DNA from: Bacillus sp. ISL-45
GTDB taxonomy: Bacteria; Bacillota; Bacilli; Bacillales; Cytobacillaceae
Direction: 5' to 3'
Length of the DNA: 64,000 bases
Assembly: GCF_018613195.1 (NCBI RefSeq)
Contig: NZ_JAGGQQ010000008.1
Coordinates: 62,001-126,000 of the forward strand
Position numbers and translations under genes: made by a program. Below, one piece after another: positions 1-10,745 of this stretch (positions are counted from its first letter, which is position 1; the number at the start of each line of letters is the position of its first letter). Under the pieces are notes generated by a model that saw nothing but the letters and a program-made list of their open reading frames with translations, searched no databases and had not been told where the DNA came from.

Positions 1-36
1 ACCGAAATCGTTGGTGGAGCTGCAGCACTCGAATAG
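1..36 (+). CDS. atpG: ATP synthase gamma subunit, 3' end only
   Basis: The window opens inside a frame ending EIVGGAAALE and a TAG stop. That is the usual C-terminus of the F1 gamma subunit, the rotating central stalk that couples proton flow to ATP synthesis. Only 11 codons are present. The position directly before atpD agrees with the standard atpIBEFHAGDC order. The identification rests on this short tail plus context. Confidence 0.85.
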   Translation, partial: TEIVGGAAALE

Positions 37-42
37 ATTTAG

Positions 43-222
43 TGTCTAGCTCCAGCGCCTAGCCAGTTTTCATCCCTGATATTACTTCTTCGAGTATCTT
101 GCGATAAGCGTTAGCTTTGAGCAGCTCGAGTCGCTTCGGTCCGTCCAATGAAGTCAAAGAGCGACTTCACTGGCCGGCCCTCCAGCGCTTGTCGGGGCTG
201 GACAAGGCGCTTGCGCTTTTCT
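43..222 (+). repeat. Bacillaceae intergenic repeat, copy inside the atp operon
   Basis: It begins TGTCTAGCTCCAGCGCC and ends with a CCAGCGCTTGTCGGGG block followed by GCGCTTGCGCTTTTC. The centre carries a small hairpin, GAAGTC-N7-GACTTC (148-166). The same blocks recur at 34265-34643 and, shortened, at 55371-55416. Roughly 60 bases at about 68-127 are not shared with the other copies and look like an insertion. It separates atpG from atpD, which are normally closely spaced. It has no coding capacity. Confidence 0.85.
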
Positions 223-228
223 AAATGA

Positions 229-1716
<1,488 letters not shown>

Positions 1717-1735
1717 TAACGGACCAGGAGGGTAA

Positions 1736-2146
<411 letters not shown>

Positions 2147-2156
2147 TTTAAAGATT

Positions 2157-2190
2157 AACACCCTCCGGCGCTGCCGGGGGGTGTTTTTAT
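2157..2190 (+). terminator. Terminator of the atp operon
   Basis: A GC-rich stem, AACACCCTCCGGC pairing with GCCGGGGGGTGTT with a small internal irregularity, is followed by a T run. It lies 11 bases after the atpC stop. Confidence 0.85.
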
Positions 2191-2979
2191 ATGGAGAGAG
2201 CCGGCGGCGGATTGTTTGCTTTACTGCTGTCAGATGATTTACAAATCTAGGAGCAGCTTCCGTTTCGCCAATATAGTTGTGAAAATCGCCAATAAAATCA
2301 AACTATCGCCAATAAAAAATTATTTTCGCCAATAAAACGAGATTTTCGCCAATAAAATTGTGAAAACCGCGAATAAAACAGAACACAAGCCAATTCACCC
2401 TCCGCTTTTCAGAGGAATTCTTCATCCAATCAAGACTTTTTTAGAAAACAAATAGAATTCCTCACCCAATTCCTCACTTGTTAAGCGAAATCAGAAGAAC
2501 TCATCAATCACTCCGTCAATTTTTCAACAAAATCATCAGAATTCATCTTTCGATCTCCACTCTACACAAGATTTCCATATGCTTTCCCGTCTTTTCAAAA
2601 AAGGTTCGCATCCGATCCCCACTTCCCATGCAAATCCATGAAAAAGATCACCAAATCAATTCAAATTCAATCATACAAAACAGATTGCCACAATGTTGAC
2701 AAACGTCACTGACAACTTAATCCAAATTGTATTTAATATAGAATGTAACCGATTGTCTGCTGCGTTTTACCGTTAAAAGCGCATGCTTCGGAGGCTGCAC
2801 TCTCCAATCAGGCGGGCGCTCGTAAAAAGCCTGGGCAAAAGAGTAAGAATATATTGACTTCAAAGCAACTAAGTATGAAAGGGGAACCCTCTTTCCGTCA
2901 GTCCAACAAGCTCAATCAAGAAACTATTTTTCTATTGAAAAAGGCTTGGAAGAAGGTTGCCAGATTGTTCAAAGGCTTG
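2191..2979 (+). other. Long non-coding gap between the atp and nuo operons
   Basis: About 790 bases with no convincing gene. It contains the 20-bp periodic array at 2265-2378 and an AT-rich stretch. A weak possible promoter (CTGACA at 2709, 17-bp spacer, TTTAAT at 2732) lies upstream of the stronger promoter at 2980. Open frames here lack ribosome sites and have low-complexity, uncharacteristic translations. Confidence 0.6.
2265..2378 (+). repeat. Array A: six-unit 20-bp periodic repeat (CGCCAATAAAA)
   Basis: The core CGCCAATA(AAA) starts at 2266, 2287, 2307, 2327, 2347 and, as a variant CGCGAATA, at 2368. Spacings are 21, 20, 20, 20 and 21 bp. The core is constant and the remaining 9 or so bases of each unit vary. 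It begins about 75 bp after the atp terminator. The spacers are far too short for a CRISPR array. Confidence 0.85.
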
Positions 2980-3008
2980 TCGACACACTATTGTAACAAT
3001 GGTATAAT
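2980..3008 (+). promoter_or_regulatory. Sigma-A promoter of the nuo operon
   Basis: TCGACA at 2980-2985, a 17-bp spacer and a perfect TATAAT at 3003-3008. It lies about 58 bases ahead of the nuoA start and is the best vegetative promoter in this gap. Confidence 0.75.
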
Positions 3009-3065
3009 TGTTATCGGTTACAAGATTAAAAAGTATGAAAATTTCACAACATTGGAGGGATGGGC

Positions 3066-3443
3066 ATGGAGCAGTTGAATCTATATCAAAATAACTATTT
3101 GATAGTCTTTGTGTTCCTATGTCTCGGGGTATTGCTTCCGATCGTAGCCTTGTTTGCGGCTAAGCTTCTGCGGCCGAAATACAAGCAGGATGAGCGGAAA
3201 TATACCACCTACGAGAGCGGGATGGAACCGTTCAGCGATGCGCGGGTCCAGTTTAATGTCCGTTATTATGTTTTTGCTCTTATGTTCGTTATTTTTGATG
3301 TAGAAACAGCGTTTTTGTATCCATGGGCTGTCGCCTATGAGAAGCTGGGAATCTTCGCATTGATCGAGATGCTGATTTTCGTCGTAATGCTTCTTATCGG
3401 ACTCATCTACGCATGGAAAAAGAAGGTGCTAAAATGGATTTAA
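3066..3443 (+). CDS. nuoA: NADH-quinone oxidoreductase subunit A
   Basis: Small membrane subunit of complex I, at the junction of the peripheral and membrane arms. About 125 residues with three hydrophobic helices. The conserved loop [24 protein letters not shown], split here only in name, is visible at about residues 45-68 and identifies the family. ATG 3066 is chosen over ATG 3060 because the GGAGGG site at 3054-3059 would touch the earlier codon but sits 6 bases from the later one. Its end overlaps nuoB. It is first in an 11-gene operon. Confidence 0.95.
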   Translation: MEQLNLYQNNYLIVFVFLCLGVLLPIVALFAAKLLRPKYKQDERKYTTYESGMEPFSDARVQFNVRYYVFALMFVIFDVETAFLYPWAVAYEKLGIFALIEMLIFVVMLLIGLIYAWKKKVLKWI

Positions 3444-3946
3444 AGTTGGATGATTTCTCACCTGAAGAAGTAGCAGAACTCCAAAGGAATGTGTTCGTGA
3501 CAACCCTTGAGCAGGTTAAAGGCTGGGCACGGAGCAACTCGATGTGGCCAATGACTTTCGGTCTTGCATGCTGTGCGATTGAAATGATGGCTTCCAGTTC
3601 AGCTCACTATGACCTGGACCGTTTCGGGACATTTTACCGGAACTCGCCTCGTCAGTCCGATGTCATGATTGTTTCGGGCACTGTTACGAAAAAAATGGCT
3701 CCAACTGTCCGCAGGCTGTACGATCAGCTGGCAGAACCAAAATGGGTAATCGCGATGGGTTCATGCGCGACAGCAGGCGGTCCATATGTAAAATCATACT
3801 CAGTTGTAAAAGGTGTCGATCAGATTGTTCCGGTCGATGTTTACATACCGGGTTGCCCGCCGAATCCAGCAGCATTGATTTACGGGATTAATAAATTGAA
3901 AGAGAAAATCCGTTATGAGGCGAAAACCGGGAAGAAGGTGATCTAA
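3434..3946 (+). CDS. nuoB: NADH-quinone oxidoreductase subunit B
   Basis: Peripheral-arm subunit that carries the terminal iron-sulfur cluster N2, which passes electrons to quinone. The ligand cysteines are all visible: the adjacent pair in GLACCAIEM, then GSCATAGG and PGCPPNP. The product is about 170 residues from ATG 3434, which sits 6-7 bases after an AAGGTG site and gives the typical start [13 protein letters not shown]. An in-frame ATG at 3413 would add seven residues inside nuoA. It overlaps the nuoA stop, so translation is probably coupled. Confidence 0.96.
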   Translation: MDLKLDDFSPEEVAELQRNVFVTTLEQVKGWARSNSMWPMTFGLACCAIEMMASSSAHYDLDRFGTFYRNSPRQSDVMIVSGTVTKKMAPTVRRLYDQLAEPKWVIAMGSCATAGGPYVKSYSVVKGVDQIVPVDVYIPGCPPNPAALIYGINKLKEKIRYEAKTGKKVI

Positions 3947-3949
3947 CCG

Positions 3950-5332
3950 ATGAGCGGGGAAAAGGATTTAGAGCAGATAAAGAGAGAAGCAGCCCAAAAG
4001 GCAAAGGAGCTTGCGAAGCAGCGCCAGGCTGCTAAACAGGCTGGGGAAGGAAACGACCCAAAAGAGGTAGCCGACAAAGTCGCAGAACCTGAATTAAAAG
4101 AAGCCGAGGCGAAGGCAGAGGCACCAGCAGGTGATGATGCCGAGCTTGCGAAGAAGAAAGCCGCCGCAGCAGCGAAGGCAAAAGCAGCTGCACTGGCGAA
4201 AATGAAAGCCAATGGCCAGACAGGTGAAGAAGCGGAAGCCAAAGAGGAAGTATCGGCTCCGGTAGAAGGCCAAGACGCTGAATTAGCCAAGAAAAAGGCA
4301 GCCGCAGCAGCAAAAGCGAAAGCAGCCGCTCTTGCAAAAATGAAGGCATCCGGACAGGCAGAGGAAAGCACGGAAGAATCTGCAGCGCCTGAAGCTTCAG
4401 CTGGCGACGAAGATGATCTGGCGAAAAAGAAAGCCGCAGCCGTAGCGAAAGCGAAGGCAGCAGCGGCAGCAAAAAGAAAAGCTCAGGAGGCAGGCGCAGG
4501 CGGTGAGACAGATGCTCCGGCAGGCTACGATGACCTGGCGAAAAAGAAAGCCGCAGCCGTAGCAAAGGCAAAGGCAGCAGCGGCAGCGAAAAGGAAAGCT
4601 CAGGAGGCAGGCGGAGAAGCAGACGCTTCAACAGACGAAGATGATCTGGCGAAAAAGAAAGCCGCAGCCGTAGCAAAAGCAAAGGCGGCCGCAGCAGCGA
4701 AAGCCAAAGCCGCAGCCGGCGGAGGATCAGCTGACGACGAGAAAGTGAAAGCGATTGCAGCAGCGAAGGCAAAAGCAGCCGCAGCAGCAAAGGCCAAGTC
4801 AGCAGCTGGCTCAAAGGCAGGAACAGAAGAGCCTGTTGAAGAGAAAAAGCCATCTCCAAACCAGCCTTACTTAGATAAATATGTAAAAGCGATCACAGAC
4901 AATCTCGGTGCTGATATTTTGGAAGATTCGTATATTAATCCTCTTTCAAAAGATGTCCCGACGCTTGTCGCCAAGAAGGAATCCTATTACCGACTGGCTG
5001 AATTCCTGAAGTACAACGAGCTATTAGGCTTTGATTACCTATCAGAGATTCACGGCACTGATTTCCAGACACATATGGAAGTGTATGTTCACTTGTACTC
5101 ATACAAAAACAGGCAGTCAGTTGCGCTAAAGGTCAAGCTTGACCGCGACCAGCCGGTTATTGAGTCACTGGCGAACCTGTGGGCAGGTGCGGACTGGCCT
5201 GAGTGTGAAGCGTATGATCTCCTTGGCATTAAATTTGAAGGCCATCCAAACCTCCATCGCATCATGCTTGGTGAAGACTGGGTAGGCCACCCATTAAGAA
5301 AAGACTATGAACCGTATGATGTGGAGGTGTAG
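3950..5332 (+). CDS. nuoC: NADH-quinone oxidoreductase subunit C with long Ala/Lys repeat extension
   Basis: The 30-kDa peripheral subunit of complex I occupies the last 160 or so of 460 residues, with the family signature EGHPNLHRIMLGEDWVGHPL followed by RKDYEP near the end. Residues 1-290 are a low-complexity extension of about six repeats. Each repeat has a short acidic linker, then (E/D)LAKKKAAA, then an AKAKAAAxAK-type block, predicted to form long charged helices. Usual bacterial NuoC proteins are about 150-220 residues. Extended forms occur in some Bacillaceae, but the extension has no assigned role. It starts 3 bases after nuoB. The DNA repeats could make copy number unstable. Confidence 0.95.
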   Translation: MSGEKDLEQIKREAAQKAKELAKQRQAAKQAGEGNDPKEVADKVAEPELKEAEAKAEAPAGDDAELAKKKAAAAAKAKAAALAKMKANGQTGEEAEAKEEVSAPVEGQDAELAKKKAAAAAKAKAAALAKMKASGQAEESTEESAAPEASAGDEDDLAKKKAAAVAKAKAAAAAKRKAQEAGAGGETDAPAGYDDLAKKKAAAVAKAKAAAAAKRKAQEAGGEADASTDEDDLAKKKAAAVAKAKAAAAAKAKAAAGGGSADDEKVKAIAAAKAKAAAAAKAKSAAGSKAGTEEPVEEKKPSPNQPYLDKYVKAITDNLGADILEDSYINPLSKDVPTLVAKKESYYRLAEFLKYNELLGFDYLSEIHGTDFQTHMEVYVHLYSYKNRQSVALKVKLDRDQPVIESLANLWAGADWPECEAYDLLGIKFEGHPNLHRIMLGEDWVGHPLRKDYEPYDVEV

Positions 5333-5335
5333 CCC

Positions 5336-6436
5336 GTGATACGCACAGAAGAAATGCTCTTGAACGTGGGCCCGCAGCACCCTAGTACACACGGTGTATT
5401 CCGCCTCGTTCTGAAAATTGACGGTGAGATCATCGTTGAAGCAAAGCCGGTTATCGGTTATTTGCACCGCGGGACTGAAAAGCTTGCCGAAGACCTGCAA
5501 TATACACAGATCATTCCGTATACAGACCGGATGGACTACGTTTCGGCAATGACGAATAACTATGTCATCGTCCATGCAGTCGAAACGATGATGGGCATAC
5601 AGGTGCCAGAACGGGCCGAGTATCTAAGGATACTTGCGATGGAATTGAACAGGGTGGCCAGCCACTTGCTGTGGTGGGGCACATTCATCCTTGACTTCGG
5701 TGCGACGAGCCCATTGCTTTACGCATTCCGTGACCGTGAGATGATCCTGAACTTGCTGAATGAATTGTCTGGTGCTCGTCTGACGTTCAACTACATGCGT
5801 GTAGGCGGCGTTAAATGGGATGCTCCAGAGGGCTGGATTGAGAAGGTGGCAGAGTTTGTCCCTTACCTGAGAGGCCAGTTGAAGGGCTATCACCAGCTTG
5901 TATCAGGAAACGAAATCTTCCTTAACCGTACAAAAAACATCGGTACATATTCAAAGGAAGATGCCATCAATTACTCATTGAGCGGCCCGAACCTGCGCTC
6001 TACAGGCGTTAAATGGGATTTGCGCAAGGATGAGCCGTATTCAATCTATGACCGCTTCGACTTTAACGTTGTCACCCGTGAAGAAGGCGACGCGCTTGCC
6101 CGTTACCATGTAAGAATGGGTGAAATCGAAGAATCTCTTAAAATCATCGAACAGGCTGTGCAGCAATTCCCGAAAGACGGAGAAATCATAGCCAAGGTTC
6201 CAAAAATCATCAAGGCTCCAAAAGGGGAAGCGTTTGTCCGGATCGAAGGCTCCCGAGGCGAAATCGGCTGCTATATTTCCAGCGATGGCAAAAAAGAGCC
6301 GTACCGTCTCAAGTTCAGACGACCGAGCTTCTACAATCTGCAAATCCTCCCTAAACTGCTTGAAGGTGAAAGCATCTCAAATCTGATTGCTATTTTAGGA
6401 GCGGTTGATATCGTTCTTGGGGAGGTAGACGGATAA
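5336..6436 (+). CDS. nuoD: NADH-quinone oxidoreductase subunit D
   Basis: The 49-kDa peripheral subunit of complex I forms the quinone pocket together with NuoB. The 366-residue product starts at GTG 5336, 3 bases after the nuoC stop, with GGAGGTG overlapping the end of nuoC. Diagnostic segments are NVGPQHPSTHGVFRLVL at the start, GYLHRGTEKLAE, and a C-terminal LGEVDG close. Length is slightly shorter than the roughly 400 of proteobacteria, which is usual for Bacillaceae. No domain is missing. Confidence 0.96.
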   Translation: MIRTEEMLLNVGPQHPSTHGVFRLVLKIDGEIIVEAKPVIGYLHRGTEKLAEDLQYTQIIPYTDRMDYVSAMTNNYVIVHAVETMMGIQVPERAEYLRILAMELNRVASHLLWWGTFILDFGATSPLLYAFRDREMILNLLNELSGARLTFNYMRVGGVKWDAPEGWIEKVAEFVPYLRGQLKGYHQLVSGNEIFLNRTKNIGTYSKEDAINYSLSGPNLRSTGVKWDLRKDEPYSIYDRFDFNVVTREEGDALARYHVRMGEIEESLKIIEQAVQQFPKDGEIIAKVPKIIKAPKGEAFVRIEGSRGEIGCYISSDGKKEPYRLKFRRPSFYNLQILPKLLEGESISNLIAILGAVDIVLGEVDG

Positions 6437-7443
6437 TGGTTCAGGAGCTACTCGAATCAAGCGCAGGCCTTATGAACTTCAGCATCTTCTTCGTCCTGGC
6501 TGTCGTCCTGCTGTTCGTAATCCTTGGATTCGTAACGATGGCGATTCTGGCAGAACGGAAAGTGCTTGGTTTCATGCAGGGCCGTTACGGTCCATCCCAT
6601 GTCGGCGGTAAGTGGGGGCTGTTGCAATCCGTTGCCGACGTTGTTAAGCTGCTTGTAAAAGAAGACTTAATTCCAAAAGCAGCGGATAAGCCGCTGTTCA
6701 TTATCGCACCGGTCATCGCATTCGCGCCGTCCTTCATGGTCATGGCGACGATTCCTTTGACTGACGAACTGCAGTTCGCTGACTTGAATGTCGGATTCCT
6801 TTATTACATTGCCATTTCAGGGCTGACAATCGTCGGCATGCTGATGGCAGGCTGGGCATCAAACAATAAGTACTCATTGCTTGGCGGTATGCGTGCCGCA
6901 GCCCAGATGATTTCCTATGAAATCCCGCTTGTCATGAGCGTACTCGGTATCGTTCTGCTGGCAGGAAGCCTTAACCTTAACGAGATCGTTGCGTATCAAG
7001 GAGAAAGCGGCTGGTTCATCCTATGGCAGCCGATCGCGTTCATCGTGTTCTTCATCGCGGCTACTGCCGAACTGAACAGGGTTCCTTTCGACCTTGCCGA
7101 AGCGGAAAACGAGCTTGTTGCCGGTTTCCACACAGAGTACTCTGGCTTCCGCTGGGCGATGTTCATGCTTGCTGAGTATGTGTATATGTTCGCAATGTCT
7201 GCGTTGATCACAGTGTTATTCCTTGGAGGCTGGCTTCCGCTGCCGTTCCTTGGCTTCATTCCAGGAGCTGTATGGTTCGCGCTCAAGTTCAGCTTGGTGG
7301 TCTATATCCTCATCTGGTTCCGTGCTACGTTCCCGCGTATCCGCGCCGACCAATTGATGGAGTTCGCATGGAAAGTGCTTCTGCCGGTAGCGCTGGCAAA
7401 CATCTTCCTTACTGCTTTGATTAAAGAATTTTTTCTAAAATAG
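6436..7443 (+). CDS. nuoH: NADH-quinone oxidoreductase subunit H
   Basis: Membrane subunit of complex I next to the quinone chamber, with eight helices in the family. The 335-residue product contains AILAERKVLGFMQGRYGPSH, the ELNRVPFDLAEAENELVAGF loop with its essential acidic residues, and the FRATFPRIRADQLM signature. The start ATG shares one base with the nuoD stop, indicating coupled translation. A short hairpin (GGAAGCA with TGCTTCC, about 7448-7465) lies just after the stop, before nuoI. Confidence 0.96.
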   Translation: MVQELLESSAGLMNFSIFFVLAVVLLFVILGFVTMAILAERKVLGFMQGRYGPSHVGGKWGLLQSVADVVKLLVKEDLIPKAADKPLFIIAPVIAFAPSFMVMATIPLTDELQFADLNVGFLYYIAISGLTIVGMLMAGWASNNKYSLLGGMRAAAQMISYEIPLVMSVLGIVLLAGSLNLNEIVAYQGESGWFILWQPIAFIVFFIAATAELNRVPFDLAEAENELVAGFHTEYSGFRWAMFMLAEYVYMFAMSALITVLFLGGWLPLPFLGFIPGAVWFALKFSLVVYILIWFRATFPRIRADQLMEFAWKVLLPVALANIFLTALIKEFFLK

Positions 7444-7486
7444 GAACGGAAGCAGCATTGCTTCCTGCATTAAAGGGGTGAATTAC

Positions 7487-7906
7487 GTGCTAGGATGGAC
7501 TAAAGGATTAGCTTATACCCTAAAACAATTGACTCGCGAAAAGCTGACTTACGATTATCCAAACGAACCGATTCCGCTTCCTGACAGGTTCCGCGGGATC
7601 CAGAAGTTTTATCCTGAAAAATGCATCGTCTGCAACCATTGTGCCAATATTTGCCCGACAGATTGCATTAACTTGACTGGTAAAAAGCATCCTGATCCAA
7701 CGAAAAAAGGCAAAATCATAGATACGTATGATATCAACTTCGAACTATGCATCCTCTGTGACCTGTGCACAGAAGTTTGCCCGACTGAAGCGATCATCAT
7801 GACGAACAACTTTGAGCTTGCTGAATACAGCCGGGATGATTTATTCAAGAACCTGGAATGGCTTGACGAAAATGATGAGAATATACGGAAGGTGAATAAA
7901 GCATGA
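7487..7906 (+). CDS. nuoI: NADH-quinone oxidoreductase subunit I
   Basis: Ferredoxin-like peripheral subunit carrying two [4Fe-4S] clusters (N6a and N6b). Both CxxCxxCxxxCP motifs are visible, CIVCNHCANICP and CILCDLCTEVCP. GTG 7487 is preferred over GTG 7478: the AAAGGGG site at 7472-7478 overlaps the earlier codon but is 8 bases from the later one, which yields the typical start MLGWTKGL. About 139 residues. It overlaps nuoJ by the four bases ATGA. Confidence 0.94.
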   Translation: MLGWTKGLAYTLKQLTREKLTYDYPNEPIPLPDRFRGIQKFYPEKCIVCNHCANICPTDCINLTGKKHPDPTKKGKIIDTYDINFELCILCDLCTEVCPTEAIIMTNNFELAEYSRDDLFKNLEWLDENDENIRKVNKA

Positions 7907-8427
7907 CGTTAACAGGCGAATTTTTTGCGTTTATGTCACTTGCTTTAGTGGCGGTAATCGGCGGCGTGCTTTTATTGAACCTCACCAAGGTCATCCACAT
8001 GGTCGTAGCGCTCGTCTTTACATTCGTCAGTATTGCAGGTATTTATGTGTTGCTGTCCGCTGAATTCCTGGCGGTCATCCAAGTTATGATCTATTCCGGC
8101 GCCATCACGATCATGATGCTGTTCGGAATCATGCTTACCCGCCATCATGGGGATGAAGCTGAGCCAAAAGGCGGATGGCTGCGCAGGCTTGCGCTGCTGT
8201 TTGGCGTTCTTGGCTTTGGCGCAGCTGTATATTTCGGAATTTACGATTTGAATTTCGAAGCAGTACCGAATACGCTGCATGAAAATAACACAGAACAAAT
8301 CGGGGTATCATTGTTCTCGCATTACATCATCCCGTTTGAACTGACATCCGTGATCCTGCTTGCCGCGCTCGTCGGCGCTATTGTACTGGCGCGCAAGGAT
8401 GACGATAAGGAGGGTGATCAGGAATGA
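7903..8427 (+). CDS. nuoJ: NADH-quinone oxidoreductase subunit J
   Basis: Membrane subunit of complex I, 174 residues with about five hydrophobic helices and a charged C-terminus ([11 protein letters not shown]). The pattern [20 protein letters not shown], with the pi-bulge region typical of helix 3, identifies it. It overlaps nuoI and nuoK by ATGA at either end, so the trio is translationally coupled. It helps transmit quinone chemistry to the antiporter-like subunits. Confidence 0.94.
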   Translation: MTLTGEFFAFMSLALVAVIGGVLLLNLTKVIHMVVALVFTFVSIAGIYVLLSAEFLAVIQVMIYSGAITIMMLFGIMLTRHHGDEAEPKGGWLRRLALLFGVLGFGAAVYFGIYDLNFEAVPNTLHENNTEQIGVSLFSHYIIPFELTSVILLAALVGAIVLARKDDDKEGDQE

Positions 8428-8738
8428 GTTCTGTTCCGGTTTCAGCCTATCTGGCTCTTGCACTTATTCTTTTTTGCATCGGCCTTTACGGTGCGCTGAC
8501 AAAAAAGAACACAGTTATTGTGCTGATTTCCATCGAATTGATGCTGAATGCGGTCAATATCAATCTGGTAACCTTCAGTAAATACGGAGTGAATCCTTCG
8601 ATTACTGGCCAGGTTTTCGCGCTGTTCTCCATTGCGGTGGCGGCAGCTGAAGTAGCGGTAGGACTGGCGATCCTGATTTCGCTTTACCGCAACCGCAGGA
8701 CGGTCAATATTGATGAAATGAATCAGCTGAAAAATTAA
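8424..8738 (+). CDS. nuoK: NADH-quinone oxidoreductase subunit K
   Basis: Small membrane subunit of complex I, 104 residues, three helices, homologous to MrpC/MnhC of sodium/proton antiporters. The segment [17 protein letters not shown] contains the conserved membrane glutamate of helix 2, and [11 protein letters not shown] contains the second one. It overlaps nuoJ by ATGA. It is followed by a 144-base gap containing a small hairpin (CCCGT with ACGGG, about 8804-8818), the only sizeable break in the operon. Confidence 0.95.
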   Translation: MSSVPVSAYLALALILFCIGLYGALTKKNTVIVLISIELMLNAVNINLVTFSKYGVNPSITGQVFALFSIAVAAAEVAVGLAILISLYRNRRTVNIDEMNQLKN

Positions 8739-8882
8739 GATTGATGGATTTTTCATAGACGGCATTTGCCGCTAAAATCAGAAGATTTCTGTAGCTGGAC
8801 TGCCCCGTGAAAGACGGGCCTCAATCTGACGGGCGTATATATGATAGATAGCGCGCGTTCAAAAAAGGGGATTGTGATATTA

Positions 8883-10745
8883 ATGGAGAATGCTTGGCTC
8901 ATTCCGCTGTTTCCGCTTGTATCCTTTCTATTCCTGCTGCTGTTCGGTAAAAAGCTTAAAGAAGCGAGTGCATTCGTTGGGATTCTTGCGACGCTTGCCT
9001 CTCTTGTATACTCCATCCTTGTGCTGATCGAGCGCTTCTCGGAGTCTACATTCAAAGCTGAAGCCATATGGCTGACAATAGGGAATCTGGAACTTACTGC
9101 GGGCTTTGAAGTAAATCAATTAAACGCATTGATGCTGGTGATCGTATCTCTTGTCAGTTTCCTTGTGCATACCTATTCAAAAGGCTATATGCATGGTGAT
9201 GAGCGCTTCCCGGTTTTCTATGCTTATCTCGGACTATTTACTTTTGCAATGCTTGGTCTTGTAATCTCGCCGAATCTTTTACAAACCTATATTTTCTGGG
9301 AATTGGTCGGTGTAGGTTCATTCCTGTTGATTGGATTCTATTTTTACAAAGAAAGCGCCAAAGCGGCTGCAAAGAAAGCCTTCATCATGACCCGTATCGG
9401 GGATGTCGGGCTGCTGATCGGGATGATTCTCTTATTCTGGCAAACTGGCAGCTTCGAATATGATGAAATTTTCGCGGCAGTAGAAGAAGGCGCGATTTCC
9501 GGAACGATGATTACCCTGACTGCGATCCTGATTTTCATCGGCGCAGTTGGTAAATCAGGTCAGTTCCCGCTTCATACATGGCTTCCAGACGCGATGGAAG
9601 GCCCGACGCCAGTTTCTGCGTTAATCCACGCAGCGACGATGGTAGCGGCCGGTGTTTACTTGGTCGCATCGCTGTTCCCGCTGTTCAATGCGAGTGAGAC
9701 AGCTATGCTGACTGTTGCGATCATCGGTGCCTTCACAGCGATTTTTGCGGCAACAATCGGCCTTGTCCAGACTGACATCAAGCGTGTTCTTGCATTCTCG
9801 ACTGTCAGCCAGCTTGGCTATATGATGCTTGCACTGGGTTCTGCCGGTTATGTAGCCGGTGTATTCCACTTGATGACTCACGCTTTCTTTAAAGCATTGT
9901 TATTCCTTGCAGCAGGCAGCGTCATCCATGCTGTACATACTCAGGATATTGAAAAAATGGGCGGGCTTTGGAAAAGGCTTTCGTTCACTGGACCTTTGTT
10001 CCTGATTGGAACACTGGCAATCAGTGGTGTCCCATTGTTCTCAGGCTTTTTCAGTAAAGATGAAATTTTGATCGCTGCATGGGCACATGGCAATTACCCC
10101 TTGTTCTGGCTGGCAGTGATCGCGGCGTTCTTCACAGCATTCTACATGTTCCGCTTGTTCTTCATGGTCTTCTCCGGTGAAGCACGCAGCGAAATGAAGA
10201 ATGTCCATGAATCGCCATCCGTCATGACTTTGCCTATGGTAGTTTTGGCTGTACTCGCAGTCGTTGCTGGTTATGTGAACACACCTTGGTTCGGCACATT
10301 CCTTGGCGACTGGCTTGTTGAAGGAAACGAGGCCCTTGGCCACGGTCATATCGAAGGCCCAGGCTGGATCATGATTGTCGCGACAGTTGTCTCCTTGCTC
10401 GGCATCCTGCTTGCATGGATGATGTACAGCAAGAAGTCTATTTCCCGCGACTGGCTGTCCAGCAGAGCGCCAATTGCCTATGGCATCGTGAAAAATAAGT
10501 ACTATATTGATGAAATTTACAATCAGAGCATCGTGTTCGGAGCGAAAGCGATCAGCTTGTTCCTGCGCTTCATCGAGGTCTTCCTTGTTGAAGGATTGGT
10601 GAAGCTGACAACTGCTGCCGTCCAGGGACTTGGCAAAACCGGTGCGAAAATCCAGAACGGCCAGGTACAGACATACGGCACAATCGCCTTTGTCGGCCTT
10701 GCAGTCCTGATTGTCATCTATGCGCTGACAGGGGGGTATTTATAA
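8883..10745 (+). CDS. nuoL: NADH-quinone oxidoreductase subunit L
   Basis: Large antiporter-like proton-pumping subunit at the distal end of the membrane arm, about 620 residues. Motifs include YIFWELVGVGSFLLIGFYFY, GKSGQFPLHTWLPDAMEGPT, the LIHAATMVAAGVYL helix and a long C-terminal lateral-helix region. ATG 8883 gives the usual start MENAWLIPLFPLVSF. Its AAAGGGG site is 12 bases away, so the in-frame GTG at 8874 is a possible alternative. The stop TAA overlaps the nuoM ATG. Confidence 0.94.
   Translation: MENAWLIPLFPLVSFLFLLLFGKKLKEASAFVGILATLASLVYSILVLIERFSESTFKAEAIWLTIGNLELTAGFEVNQLNALMLVIVSLVSFLVHTYSKGYMHGDERFPVFYAYLGLFTFAMLGLVISPNLLQTYIFWELVGVGSFLLIGFYFYKESAKAAAKKAFIMTRIGDVGLLIGMILLFWQTGSFEYDEIFAAVEEGAISGTMITLTAILIFIGAVGKSGQFPLHTWLPDAMEGPTPVSALIHAATMVAAGVYLVASLFPLFNASETAMLTVAIIGAFTAIFAATIGLVQTDIKRVLAFSTVSQLGYMMLALGSAGYVAGVFHLMTHAFFKALLFLAAGSVIHAVHTQDIEKMGGLWKRLSFTGPLFLIGTLAISGVPLFSGFFSKDEILIAAWAHGNYPLFWLAVIAAFFTAFYMFRLFFMVFSGEARSEMKNVHESPSVMTLPMVVLAVLAVVAGYVNTPWFGTFLGDWLVEGNEALGHGHIEGPGWIMIVATVVSLLGILLAWMMYSKKSISRDWLSSRAPIAYGIVKNKYYIDEIYNQSIVFGAKAISLFLRFIEVFLVEGLVKLTTAAVQGLGKTGAKIQNGQVQTYGTIAFVGLAVLIVIYALTGGYL

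Noticed and set aside
2265-2378. Regular repeats that might be a small CRISPR array
   Set aside because: Cores are about 11 bp and spacers about 9 bp, far below CRISPR dimensions, and no cas genes are present.
2478-2699. 73-residue open frame between the atp and nuo operons
   Set aside because: No ribosome site and composition follows the AT-rich DNA; nothing protein-like.
4032-4859. Long minus-strand frame of 275 residues opposite nuoC
   Set aside because: It is the Leu/Arg-rich shadow of the Ala/Lys repeat codons; no start signals.
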